NCBI RefSeq assembly: GCF_000524195.1
Contig: NW_020170543.1
Location: forward strand, 13,335-77,334
Origin: Echinococcus granulosus
Lineage: Eukaryota; Platyhelminthes; Cestoda; Cyclophyllidea; Taeniidae
Length of the DNA stretch: 64,000 bases
Direction: 5' to 3'
The notes under the pieces are model-generated. The model did no database searches and was not told where the DNA came from. It saw only the letters and a list, made by a program, of their open reading frames with translations. The first letter of the stretch is position 1. Each line of letters starts with the position of its first letter. Below are positions 1 to 21,614 of this stretch, in pieces. Position numbers and translations under genes: made by a program.

Positions 1-361
1 TCTTCGAGCAGATTACGGGGCGCTACACAGTCTGCTCGTTCCAATGACATGGAAGACATTTAGTTGTTTTAAATCACAAATCATAAGCAAAACAAATTGC
101 CCCAGTGGGTGAATTAATAGTATTGCTGTTTTGCTGAGGCTATGCCTCAATAAATAGGCATACAACAGTGATTTTACTGTTACTTTATTGTGAAGACCTA
201 TTATCAACCCTTTGATTTGGCACACACACAAAGCACACGAGTTTATATAGCTGATTGAGCACGCAGCTGTTCCCGTATGATTTATGACTTTAAACCAATG
301 AAATTTGATTGTGTTTTTGGGAACAAAAAACGAATAAATAAATCCATCTTAAAACATACAC

Positions 362-8997
<8,636 letters not shown>

Positions 8998-9967
8998 CTA
9001 AAATGTCAAAAATCATAGTAGCCTAATGATTAGTTTGTCAAACCGTCTTGATTGAGTTTTGCTCACCACAAGAGCATGATTCCAGTCTCTCAGCTCTTTC
9101 GTAAGTCTATGAGAAGGCTGCTTTCAGAAATATGTGACCTATGACGCCTTCGAACGCTTGGAGGTTAAAAAACGAGATGGTAGAGGGTGTATGTGCTCTC
9201 TACCAATTTATTGTTAGTGGTTGCAATAAATTCTCCTGCAGTTTTTAGTGCTCAAGCATCGTAAATGCATGAGGTAGCCCACTGGGTTTGTGCAGTTAAT
9301 CGTAAAAAAAAGACGAAAACTATGAAAATCTTAAAACTTTTTGCTCGAGGAAATAATCACTGAGGCAAATGTGCAGCCCTTTCCCGAGGAGTCGTGTTTG
9401 CAAATTCCACTCGCAAAATGTGGCCATTCATTCATTCATTTTTTCCCATTCAATCTAACTAATTGGCAAGTGGTTAATATAATGTCAAGAAAAGGTAATA
9501 ATAAAATAGAGAAATGCCAGGTGAAAATGAACAAGCTCTGTGGCATGAAGCCCCATAAGAATGGCACTTCCCTCCCAGTAAATTCACGTGTCCAGATTAT
9601 TTCCCAAAAGGAGTCATGCCTGCCACTTTCGAGTTAAATCAAGCTGTAAGGAATAGATAGGTCCCAGTTGTAATTGTGGCTTGGCCTTCGGTAGGGAAAT
9701 AATCACGCTTTCAGCCCACCACATTCACTCCCATACGCACAAAGAGCAGGAGGGGAGAGTGGGAGCAGACGCAATCCCAAGGGAAAAATTGATGGGTCCT
9801 AGAAGTGCAGATCGAAGCATTGCGTAAAATCACTTAAAGTTAACCAAAGTTTTGTCCATTCGTTCCCTTAATAATTGTTGGAATCCCCACAAAGCCCGTT
9901 CCGCGACACGAGTCAGTCAATCGGCAAACAATTTCATTTAAATTGTGCACCTTTTACAGCATAAAGT

Positions 9968-10015
9968 GAAGGTGTGAAGAAGAGGAAGAAGGAAAGGAGG
10001 AAGGAGAGGAAAAGC
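9968..10015 (+). repeat. Polypurine (GGA/GAA) tract
   Basis: About 48 bases almost entirely A and G (AAGGTGTGAAGAAGAGGAAG and onward), with no coding role visible. Confidence 0.6.
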
Positions 10016-10149
10016 AACGACAATAGTAACAAATTGGTGATCTTTTTACCTTATTCCCATCTGTCAATGCTTGTCATGTGGCGCCCATTTACTTAACAAT
10101 ATCCACTATTTTCTCTTTCCAGTTGTTGCCTCTACTGCCACTACTGTTG

Positions 10150-10570
10150 TTGCCGGGGTAAACTGCTTGTCGCATCACTCACATTAAACATCATTGGAAG
10201 TTGTGCTTCATACACAGATCTCCAATTATTTTAACCAATGAACGCCCAATCCCTCCCACCTTGTCTTGAATGGGTCTTTCCGGATATGACTCATCCACCT
10301 TTGAGTGGTGCGTCACCAAAATAAGCTCTTTTGAACCATTTATGGTCAGTACGTTCTGCTACCCATCTATTCTAAGTGCTATGCAGGAAGTTCCAATAGA
10401 GGCTCGAATCACATCCACATCCACCAGATTCATCCAGCCGACACTTTGCGACATTGGGGTCCCAAAGAAGAGGAAAGCGCACAAAATAGGTAGAGCAAGG
10501 GAGAGGGTACCGTACCAACATACTGACAATAACATCTCACCACTTTATAATTCAAGCACTCACTTTTTAA
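10150..10570. repeat. Interspersed repeat family R2, copy 2
   Basis: Second copy of the R2 family, same orientation as 1243-1740, upstream of the ELAV gene. Shared blocks run from GGGGTAAACTGCTTGTCGCA to AAAGAAGAGGAAAGC. The copies are clearly diverged, with many substitutions and small indels, which implies an old insertion. Confidence 0.75.
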
Positions 10571-11330
10571 GTCCTTTCAAGCTTAAAAAGTCTATGCGGT
10601 AAGCTGTACCAAAAAACTGCCCAGACTTTTCGATCAGCCAAGCGAACACATGTTTTGCGGATCGTAGTTTATTTCGATTTAAATGTTTAAGCGGTACAGT
10701 ATTCTGTGCTATGCTCCCTGTAAAATTCATTTTTACCTTCATATTTTGGTTGCAGATAGTTAGAAAATTATTCCTACGCATGGCATCCTGCGGGATGAAC
10801 ATTGGTAACGTTGGTGCTAATCGGCGGACAATGTTAAGGTGGACATATGTACAGAACGCGGCTGTTGTGTGTTCACAAAAATCACATCTTGTGGCCCCTT
10901 GCAAATACTGTCGCTTTACCTAGTCATCGCGTTCGACACATGTGATTACAATAAAGAAAAGGACTCTTAAACTAAAGCAAAATTAAGGTTTTGAATTATT
11001 GAATGAATAAAAAGGTACTTTTAGACCAAAATAACTCACTTTATAATGTCATCTTAATCATTGATATGCTACGAATTAAATTGAGAAGCATTTTTGCTGT
11101 GACATGGTGGAGGTGACAAAAGGCATTGAGTGCATCGATTCCGTGATGGTCAATCAAGGACGTGCCCTGATGACAGGTCGCACTTTAATCAACTCTTTCG
11201 GATCGATAAGTTGGACGTATGGTGGTCGTCACCGCTGCAGCAGTGACCACTGTCCACACGTCAAAATTCGTACTATTTGCAAATTGCGATGAAGCTGTAT
11301 CGCGATTTTGTTTACAAAGCGATGACAATT

Positions 11331-11365
11331 CACACACACACGCACACACACAAATACACACACCA
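11331..11365 (+). repeat. Imperfect (CA)n microsatellite
   Basis: Runs of CACACACACGCACACACACA and onward, interrupted by AAATA. An ordinary dinucleotide repeat. Confidence 0.85.
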
Positions 11366-14300
11366 AGGAAACAATTAATTAACTCTGACATTTAATAAGG
11401 CCCACTTCAACCGATGGCATGATATTTGAAGCAGCGTCTAACATACCGAAGGTAGAAAGTAAGATAATCCGAAAGCTAATCTTAGATACCTCAGCTTTCA
11501 GCTATTCGCGTGATAGGAGGATTAAAAGTGTACACTGTAATTAAGCATTTTCAGGGTAAGAAATGTTTGTGGTTGCCAATTGTTTATTAAATAATTTATG
11601 AGTGGAAGGTCGGTAAAATGCCGCTTTTACTCCTCCTGTAGTAGATACTAGGTAAATTCAATGGTTAATATACTTTTTACAGTGGTATTCTCTTTGTAGG
11701 TATTGAGGGAGATTTGACAGTAAAAAGCAAAACTTTAAAGCCGCTCAAAGTTGTGGAACACAAATTACCACCTCAAAAAAATTGTCACATAAAAGGAAGG
11801 CAGCTTTTAAATTCAAAAATTAAACTGTATTACCATACATTATTACCAACTTCTTAGTTAAACAGAGCCGGTAATATTTCGCTCACATTCATGTAAATAT
11901 TTATAATTGTGAACGGTGAAAGTGGTGGTAGGTGGCAAAGCTATTTTTTACATACAACTAGCTATTGATTGTACCACAAACACTATGGGGCGCAGTAAAT
12001 GGTATTTAGTTGTTGTTTTTATTGCTACAAGGCACACAGTGCAATATAGCGGAGAAATACACGAGGATAAGCTGCTTTTCTCAATAATTAATTGTGAGAG
12101 TTGACGAAGTTAACGTCATAAAGCGGAGAGGAGAAATTGTTAAGCCCATCTTAAAACCGGAATTCCCTACTCCTTAGTCATACTCACCATCCTGCCATTG
12201 CTTGTTATGGGCCAGATACAATCCACCAATTAGCCAGTTGTAGACCTGGGCTCTGTCTCCGAATTAATAAGCCAAATACCAAAATTACTCCTCAATAATG
12301 AAACATAATTGTTTAGCTCCTAGCAGTGTGACTGTATAAGCCCTTTTGTATAACAAACTTTTCACGGTTGAAAATAAGAGCGAGGATTAATAAAATTATA
12401 ATAGGTAAATCAGCAGTCTTTTGTATTTTTGGAAGGCTGCAGTTTCTTGCGTACTGGTTAAATTACTCTTAAAAATATTTTTTAATTACCAAACTCTTAC
12501 GTTTGGCAGAAAGAAGGCACCTTTCTACTGTGCCTGGATCACCAATAGTGCAATTTTTTGGAAAAAAATGGATAAAATATACTGACATCCTACCTTAGAA
12601 GGACGGAGAGGGAATTTTTTTCTGTCAATTGAAACTTCAAGCGAGCGACAAATTACTTGACTACGCAGTACATAAAATAGGTGGCAAGAGCTCCATTTAC
12701 CAATCCACTCCCAGAGATCATATCTCTTCAATGATTGGTCGCTGCTACTCGTTATCCCACCAATCAGCGCGATGGATTCAAAGCATATCCACGCATGCGT
12801 AAGTACTTCCGGGGTAGTAATCTGCCACCCGACTGCTGTGCTAGGCGTACTTTTAGAAAAAGAAACTTAGTACTTCACATGACCTCCAGTGGTGGTGTAA
12901 TTGGTTAAAATGCAACGTTCTTTAAATAACTCTCACTCGCCGGATGAATGTGGACTCTCCTCTTTGCGGCATTGGTGTCAAGTCACACGAGCATTCATTT
13001 GCTGTGAGAGAGAAAAGAAGTTTGGTAGAAAATCGGGTGACATTGTGAACTAAAAAAGCTGCTGATGTGAATACGAACAACGTATTTTCGTCCTAAATAA
13101 GTGACCAACTTTTACTCTCATTTTCAGCCAATCATAGGTGCAGTGGACCTCAAGTACCAATTTAAAATTATGCATTTGGGAAAATGTTCTTTCCAGTGTT
13201 GTTAATTAAATCGAGTTAACTAGAAGGCCAACTCGTTGTTTTGACAAACTAGTAAACAATGCAATTTAGCAGGTACTTCAATTAAAATATTGTGTTTCGA
13301 TAGCTTATCAACCATTCCGTCTGGTAACTGTTTTCTGTCTTTTTTTAGTTTATGTAAACCTAAATTTCATTGAAATGTAAACTTAACGGACGCGCCATCT
13401 GTACAGGGCAAGAGGAATTAAAAAAAGGTGGTGAAGTAGGATGGGCGCCCTCGGTCTTGTTCGGTCAGCCCTCCGTGGTACCCGCAGAAAAGGTGATCAA
13501 GACATCGTCGTGGATGTGGGTGGATAACCGTTGAGTAGATGCTCTATTCCTGCAAGGAAGAATAAGGTGCCTTACCTATTTTGAGGCTAAAGCAACCACT
13601 TGTGCGCAAGTCGCAATTAGATACCAGCGAAATAATCAAGTTAATGAAATTTTCGTAATTAATGTTACCATTTTATTGCATTTTAGGGAATGATTGATAA
13701 TTACTTGCCCCACATGATCTCACATCTTTATCTTTGCAGCAATAAACAGCGCACAGTGAAACCCTGGAACAGAAGACAGCCAGACCGCGGTTTTTCGCGA
13801 GAGTAATTTGCACCAAATGTTACCAACCGTCAGTGTGGGGGTATTGTGGCGTCGATTTTCAGCCTAAATACTAAAACTCGATTCCAAAACCCCCAAACAA
13901 CGTTTATATCCGTTAAACTTTGTTGTTTAGCCACAAACATACAAGTATACTTTCCGTCATCAAGTAGTTAAAGCAACCATTGTATGCTTCTGCTAGTCGC
14001 AAAAACTCACGAAAATATTGTTAATTTTTTTTGCAGCACAGATAGTCATTTAAAAACACGAATTTTGTGAGGAGCTATGCAGATTTATCATAAGTTCTCG
14101 TAAGAGCAAAGAATGTGAAAAATGATGGAACATAACCTACACCTTGCCCAGGTCATTCACATAAATGTCAAATGACGTACTTTAAATATGCTTCATATTA
14201 TGGCAAAAAACTTGTCCGCTTTTTCAAAAAGTTATCGATGATAGCCATAATCATTCCCCCAAAATTTTGCTTTTACTAAGAATTTGTCGTAGAGATAACA

Positions 14301-15349
14301 CTGGGTCTGGATACCTTCATACAAAAGAAGTCTCGAAGTAACACAGTCGAGTAACTCTCTAATCTGCTAAGAAACAAGGAACAATACAGTTAAGAATTAA
14401 ACGATTTCACTTCCCCACTGTGCTGACAAACCCGATAAATACATCCCAAACTTACTTGGTAATTAATTCATAAAAAGCACTTTAAATTTGAAAGTGTGTT
14501 TTAATTTACTGAATGGAAAGAGGCGCTCCAAAAATTTGTCGGATCACGGAGGGAGAACAAGAGCGATAGCGGCACAGCTTACGCGGCTAAACACTTCCAC
14601 ACTGACCTGTATTGATTGAATTTCTAGCGCCCTTGTGAAATTGATAATCAATATATCAATTGCCTTCCCTTAATGAGGTGGTAATTAGTACTCACTTCCC
14701 ATCGAAAATCGATAATCTTACGATTGTGGGGCATAGTGTTGCTTTGCGAGGGTGAATTTAAGACATTCTTTCCTACCTTTTAGTGACTGTTAAATGCATT
14801 ATCTGAAAAGAACAAAATTAAAATAATAAAGTTAGTTTCCTTGTTTATTACCATGTGCAAAAATTAGGTAAAAATTTATGGCTATGGGCTTTTGCATTAA
14901 ATGATGTCTCTACAACTCAGGAAATGCGAGAAATTAGGGCTAGCAGCGCCTTAACTACCAGCAAAATAAACATAGTTGGTGGATGGTGCAGTAACTGCTG
15001 CGCATGCGCACTTGGAGAATAGCGAGCGGTGGAGGAGGCTAATTGCATTAGCCTCATGTCTCAGATGTCTCGCAGGAGATTTGCAGAAGATTGGCACCTG
15101 TGAAGCCAACTTTTATCAGTGCCTCAGACATGAAGGTGCCACAGGCAACTGTGCAGCAGGAAGAGGTGGAATTTCTGTGGATGCTTCAAAGTCTGTATCA
15201 CTATCCGAAAATCACGAATTGAGCTTAGACCTGATTGGTTAGTTCAACTTCAGGTACTCAAAACTAAATTTAAGTAGTTAATCATCTCCAGCAGCTTAAT
15301 GACAACCGATTTTGGGATATAGTACCTTTAAAGTCGGTAATACATGTTA

Positions 15350-16399
15350 TGCAATTTTTGATATTTGTAAACTTTGGAAGACGAAAGAAGACATAATACT
15401 TGGACGGAGTGTGTTGTGTCTAACTGCAGAGGGGTTTTTGAGGCTACTGGTGCGGCCTGGAGGTCAACCCACCGGGCGAAGGTACAGTGACGGAGTAGTA
15501 AAAGGGCACTTTTATTAAATTTGAGAGTTAAGCACCAACGCATTATATAGTCTTTCCTTTCTTTTGAGCGTCCTTTCCGACGATCGCCTTAATCAACTGC
15601 CTCTGTCAGCCATCACAAGGCATTCGGTGGTGTAGGAAAAGCGCTCACCAGACAACCATGCCAGTCATCGAATTTCCATGTAACTGAGGAGATGACTGAC
15701 CGCAACGTCACTGATGCCTTTTGGCGATTCTGTTGGATCTGGAGTTGCGTCCTGTGTAAAAACTGAGCTGTAAGATTTGGGACAGCTAGTCGAAGAAGCA
15801 TTGGCCTACAAGCAGTGTCATGTAACAAAGGACGAGGTTCTAACACAATTCCATGGGGAAATGGATTCGAGCCCATTCCTCCTTACCACGTTGTTCCCGC
15901 GTCAGAGCTGTCTAGTCATATCTATCTGGGTTCTATCCAGGTACCGTACCGGTGGACAACTCCTTAACGAACTTTTCCAGATGATTAACTATTGGTGTTA
16001 CTTCAGTTGTTAATAGCATTCCTGCTGACCACGGCACTGAAGTAGTTGTCTACAGCGGACGTCATTTTCGGCCTTTCTGTTCGAAAACATCACAGATTCT
16101 CCCCTCCGCCGCATATGCAATTCATTTGTCCTACTAAGTTTTATCGCACAGTAGTAAAAATCAGGACATTTGTTCTTTACTACCGGGTTCGCTGCCCCAC
16201 TGCCACCAGTGCAACGCCCCGATACTTCCCTGAAAATAAGAAGAGACAATACTTAGGCAGACTCCTTATTGTTGACCTACAGCAGAGCTTAGAGCTATTG
16301 GCAGGGCCCAGAGGTCAGCCCACCCGGCGAAGGTTAATGGCAGAGACCCAAGGTGGCCCTTCTACCAAAACCGAGAACGAAACAGCCAACGTATTACGA
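15350..16399 (-). mobile_element. TRIM-like miniature LTR element, copy B
   Basis: Same architecture as copy A on the opposite strand. The 5' terminal repeat is 16399-16210 (190 bases), ending GGGGCGTTGCA. One base later comes TGGTGGCAGTGGGG at 16208, matching the primer-binding-like site of copy A. The 3' terminal repeat is 15547-15350 (198 bases). The repeats share CCTTCGCCSGGTGGGYTGACC and AGTATTRTGTCTTCTT. The internal part carries the short frame shared with copies A and C. No clear target-site duplication is seen. Confidence 0.75.
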
Positions 16400-18542
16400 A
16401 GTAACCCAAAGGGATGGAGAAAAATAAATGTGTTGACTGTAAATGGGGAATGAGCTTAATATGATGTGACATTTACAAAATAGGTTGCTTTTGCGTATAA
16501 CCCTATGAGTTGCTGGTTAACTCCTTGTCAGGCGAGTGGGTCACTTCAGGAATGTGACAGTCCAGCACGTGAACTATTAAACTATTAAGCAAGTAAATTC
16601 GTGCGTAAACTTTCACTTCACCGGATAAAATTAGCCTTAGTGCTACAGCAAAATTTAAATAATCTTGACAGTTGCTAAAAATTAAATGTACAGCAACTGA
16701 CAATCCAAACGAGCAATATCTGAACATGTAAGACCTTGTCCAGATTATTTATGTGTTCGAAGTGATGTAGAGAAAACAATTCTAGATATGGTGCAGTGTC
16801 CTGGCTCCTCCCGATCACGTCCGCAATGCCGCTTAGTTGAATATACAATATAAACAAATGTTGTCACCTCTTTTCTCCTTGTTACCGAAGTCCCCGCAGA
16901 AGATCTCCACCTTCAGCGTAAAAATCTTTATGTAGATCATTGTTAGGGGATGCCTACAACCTAAGAAAACGTTCCTGATTTAATTCTCTTGAAGCCTCCT
17001 CCTTCTCTTCAAACCTTCTAGAACATCTCAGCATTCGCGACTCCGTTCAATTCCCCTGAATCCACCAACATCACGTTGAGGTAGACTTCAAATGTACTAC
17101 TGATCACCACCTGGTGCCTTTGGTTGACAGTCAGGAGTTACGCCTGTAGGTTTATTCAGGCTGACATCAAGATATCGATGTTGAAGCCTCTGTCGCCTGA
17201 TCAATCTGACTAGGGTATCGGATAGGATCCAGGCGCACACACTCACGTAACCGCTGGATCATGACAATTATAACCATCTGAGAAACGGAAACGACGGTGG
17301 TGTGATGGATTTGCATCACGGAGAGAGAAGGCTGTCCATTTGAGAGTTACAACCTTATCTCTGTGTCATTGTGTAGAACTTGAAATTTTGGGCTTACCGA
17401 AAGTCGGGGCCATTTCAAAACACGTCAGCGATGGGGCGTGACAGCTTCAGTCATTTGCCTATTGACAATCAGTTGACAAAATCAGGAGTCGGATTTCCCT
17501 CTGAACCGGATTTGCTTAACTCTGCCATAAAGTCTTCCAAATGGAATGGAAGGATATGGATTCATATTATTGGTAGCGTACAACGGTTTCAGCACATTTA
17601 TTTTTACACTTCTAGCCATGAACTGCATGAATTTTCAGACATCGAGAACTAGTTACTAATCCCCTAGGTATGATTCAGCACAAAAGCTCAACAGGCAAAA
17701 AAATCTGCCCTCCAGTCATTTCCTCGGCCGTGGAAGAGGGGAGGTAAAGTAACATGGAAATACATTTCTTGTTCTTCTGGATTTTGTCGTTTCACCAGAT
17801 GGTGGAGCAGTCTAGACGTACCATTTTTTGCATCTGATTAAATGCAAAATTAAATCATGGTGATCATTTACCATAGCGGTAAGCTTTTAGGTCCAAGTTA
17901 GGCTTCCATCCTGTATTGTAACTATAAAATTGCCTGTGATCTCTCAATCCTTCTCTACAGTATTAATGAGCCTTCTTCCACTATGGTATACCTTGTTGCG
18001 TCTTGAAAAATGGCTTAGAGCACTATGTCTTAACAATTAACGCTCTCAGCTTTGTCAGGATGGCATCTGAAGGGCATCTGATATGGATGGTTGGGTGTGC
18101 GAAGGCTCAAAGTAAAAGGGTAATCAAAACGCATTTATTTTGTCGGCTTTTCATCTTCGGATTCTGCTCAATGTCCATTAAGGGGACGAGACAAAATTCT
18201 AGAGAAGGACTGTTCTCCTGAAGACATGATACCTTCATTCCTTATGTTACCTTTAGGTGGTTAGTCCTACCAAAATCGACCTGTATACAGAGGATAGTAG
18301 CTTTGGGAAGGCTTTGACACTCTAGCAATTCATTCCAAACGAAGACATAATGATCAGGAGTCCAAACTAGACCTTCACCATGCATCAAGCGACTGGACTG
18401 ATACCTTCCAATGGGATTCTAGGTGGCGATTTTTCCGGAACTAGCAATGGTGGCACCGACTAAATGATCTCTAGAGGAATGCGAGTTTATACTTTTTTGG
18501 AATCCAAGTTACGATTTGCAGAAGCTGAAAACCATAAGATTA

Positions 18543-19520
18543 TGCAACACGATGATTGTTTGCTTAACACCTTGGATTTGGAAAAGGGGCCACCCGGGTA
18601 TTTCGCCGCGTGGGTCGGCCTCCAGGCCATGCCAGTGGCCTTGAGTCCTGCTGCATGTCCACAAGAAATATTCTTCCTCAGGATTGTGTCTTCCGTTGCC
18701 TTCAGAGAAGACTGAGGGATCTGCACTGCCGATCCTAAAGGACAACTATCCCGATTTTCACCGCTTGGTGGTAAAACATGGCGGAGTGGAAGAAGTGCAT
18801 ATGCTGCGGATGGGAGAACCGGCGACGTCCCAAAACCAGAAGGGTTGAAAATGACGTCTACCTTCGTGAACTACCCCACACCCCTGTCTACCGCAGCTGT
18901 CTACCGTTCTTGTATGAGGCTAGAACTCAGACAGATAAGGCTGGATAGCTCTAGGCAAGGCGAAAATAAACACGAAACCTTGTCTCCAAGGTACTGTATT
19001 AAACTTCTTCCTTTTCTACGCAACTCCACTTCCAGGCCAATGTTCCTACGGCTAGCTGTGAGCATGCACGATGGCCGGCACATTTCCTCTACTCCTTCTC
19101 CCCAACCCCTCACCAATACCATTTCCAAACCTTATACTAGTGCAGACTCAGTAGGATTGCTTTGAGGGATCAGTGACGTTTATGTCGAATATTTTCTCAG
19201 TTGCATGGAAATTCGATAACTGCCACGGTTGCCTGGTGGATGCTTTTCTTACAGCAGTGACTACTTTTTGATGGCTGATGCGGGGGTTAACCAAGGGGAG
19301 CGCCGGAGGTTACCCACAAAAGAGGAGATAGCCTATGTAATACGTTGGTTGCTTGTTTAACTCCCGGTTTTCTCTATAGGCGCCACTTGAGTGCGCAACC
19401 GGGTGGGTTGACCTCCAGGCCACTCCATTAGCCTCCCAAATCATTCTGTAGTTTGACAATACACATTTTGCTTAAGTTTTATATCTTTTTTCGTCTTTAG
19501 GTAAGTCTAGAGGCACTGCA
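18543..19520 (+). mobile_element. TRIM-like miniature LTR element, copy C
   Basis: Terminal repeats 18543-18725 (183 bases) and 19336-19520 (185 bases) are nearly equal in length. Both carry GGGTNGRCCTCCAGGCCA; the first ends ATCTGCA and the second CACTGCA. A polypurine tract AAAAGAGGAGAT at 19318-19329 lies just before the right repeat, as expected for second-strand priming. The primer-binding-like TGGTGG seen in A and B is lost here by a small deletion. The internal region aligns in the same orientation with copy A. Confidence 0.78.
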
Positions 19521-21614
19521 ATATACCCACATTTTTATACAAATACGCAGATACTACTCAAATGCGGGGACAAAAATAGTGTTAAATTTGACCTTTTGAT
19601 TACAGGTCAAATAATTTCCCAAATTTGATTGTTTATTTAATAGTTGCACAATATTGATTAAATTGATGTCAGATTATGACATGACATTCCCGTAGACCGG
19701 AAATTTAGGCCTCGCTAGCCCCACTTAGACTGAAAACGTCGACACGAATGAATCACCTCGGCGACGTGGATATAAACAGCTCTCCAGGGGGAAGGGATGT
19801 TCAAAAAGGTGCTTTCTGTAGACTTCCATTGTTTAATGTAAACAAGAGTTATTTTCCAGCATTTTTGTAGCGGTGAAAAACGTCATCCGAGTTTTTATTA
19901 AATCGGAATTGTCAAGATAACTAACCGTTAGGTGATGTAATCATAAATTTGCGGTCTGGATACAGGTAACCAAATAACGAGGTCCATAAACATAAGGTGT
20001 TTATACATCATTTTTCGACGAAACGATGAGCCGTAGTGCGTCAAAATGCTTTCATTTCTCGGCTCCGGTAAAGGGGACACTTGGGGGCTCCTCTATTGCA
20101 CCCATGTCGGACGGCCTGGCCTCCCAAGGCTCATTGTGCCTCCACAATATCAATTCTGACCCAGCGTATGCCTTCTTTGGTCTTCATGGAGGTCTGTGGG
20201 TCCTGCATTGGAATAGGCCTAAACAATAAATTGATTAACCACTTTAAAATGAATTAGAATTTTATTCCCTACAACAGCATCACCCCCGTTGCAAGACGTT
20301 ACTACGGGTTTTGGGAATTAAACTATGGGAATGTTATGGCAAAAGCCAAAAATAATTGGCAAGTGTCTACGCAATATTAATTTTAATTTAAATTACATCC
20401 CATAATTTGTGTGATTAAGAGGCATAGGCAATTTTTTCCTTTATTTTGAGAAACAAAAGCAGTGAAACTAGTCGAGACCGGCAGTAAATGTACTTTAATG
20501 GAAAATAACTTTTGACTGTGTACAGTAACTATTCAACAAATGTAACCTGTTCATTGAATTAAAACTTGTATTTACCGCTGGGTAGCTAAACATAATAACA
20601 GCTTTTTCAATTTTCATGGCACGGCGATTGGATACTTGTTTAAATGACCATTTAACCTCACGTACTGACAGTCTTTCCAATTTGTACTTCCGTTTTGGCA
20701 TCAAGGCCAAAGGTCATGGCTACAGCCTTGCTGTCCTCCTGTACCATAGTAGTAAGTGCTTTCTTAATAAGCCTCAGAGAAGACTGGAGGGACCAAAATA
20801 AACCGCTCAAATACTTTTAAAAATGTGTGCAGTTGGTAGAACAATTTTGTTCAGTCATGAGCACATAAAACTGGTGAATGAAGTGAAGTAAAGGCGTTGT
20901 CTTTGGTTTCATGGGGGGCAGTAATGACATTGTAAATTAAAGAACCGGAAAAGTAGTTTATTTTATAAACGCTAAGGCATTGAGATTTTTAAACTATGAG
21001 TGAGTCGATTGACTGCATCCCAATGGCAATTTAACTGCTGAAGAAAAATAATTTTGTGTCCTATCAATTGCAAATTCCTCAGTTAGTGATCATATGGGGA
21101 TCTAGCAGATAGTTTATTGCAGTCGACTTTCACATTATTCTTGCTAAGCCTTTTAAAGGATAAAATTGGTACACTAAATTTTATAGTTTCATTTACGTAC
21201 TAAACTGTGAAGGGTTAACTGGTTACTTCGCTGCGTTTAAACAAGAAAAAGTTGACTGTCTTGACTGCCAAGTAAACCGTGAATTGCTGAAGTATACTGG
21301 CGACACACAGACCAAATTTGATCTACTAGTCATGTATCATCTTGTGTTTCATCCCCTTTTACATACCTAATCAAGAACGACAGAAAAGTATTTTAGGAGC
21401 AGTTAATATGTTTTGGGTTCCAAATTCAGTTTAAAAAGTATTGTTAGTAAAGCACCTGGAATTCCAACACAATAAAAACTTTTTTGAATGAATTATTTTT
21501 TCGTCTATCTTACAAATAACCGATTGGCGATACCTAGTTTTGAGGCGGGTGCTTGAATCTTAGTGTGTATTCCAATCTCGTTCATAGCATTTGCTGTGCA
21601 TGAATTTCTAATAC
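19521..21614. other. Intergenic region upstream of the TESK-like kinase
   Basis: Apart from the possible repeat fragment at 20030-20225 I see no gene, RNA or structured repeat. The region presumably contains the kinase promoter and any 5' UTR exon. No convincing core promoter motif stands out. Confidence 0.5.
20030..20225 (+). repeat. Possible degraded TRIM terminal-repeat fragment
   Basis: CGGTAAAGGGGACACTTGGG followed by GGCTCC and a GGCCTCCC block resembles the left terminal repeat of copy A (about 4730-4790). The match is short and may be fortuitous. Confidence 0.3.

Larger units (their letters stand above)
9001..15349. other. Intergenic region upstream of the ELAV-like gene
   Basis: No coding exon is recognised here. 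It should contain the ELAV promoter and possibly 5' UTR exons, but nothing identifies them. Contents I can support are a polypurine tract at about 9968-10015, the R2 copy at 10150-10570 and a CA-rich microsatellite at 11331-11365. Small open frames (for example 9341-9637 and 14976-15242) have no recognisable similarity and no splice partners. Confidence 0.6.

Noticed and set aside
290..361. Continuation of the last ELAV exon to a stop at 290
   Set aside because: It adds hydrophobic residues with no family similarity, and a possible GTGTAT donor precedes it. I kept the CDS end at 362 but cannot exclude the longer form.
12885..12945. tRNA-like box GTGGTGTAATTGGTTAAAATGC
   Set aside because: The A-box-like part is not followed by a B box (GGTTCGA type) or a pairing acceptor stem, so no tRNA gene is supported.
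14976..15242. 88-codon open frame with several Cys
   Set aside because: No family resemblance, no splice partners, and it is isolated in a repeat-rich intergenic region.
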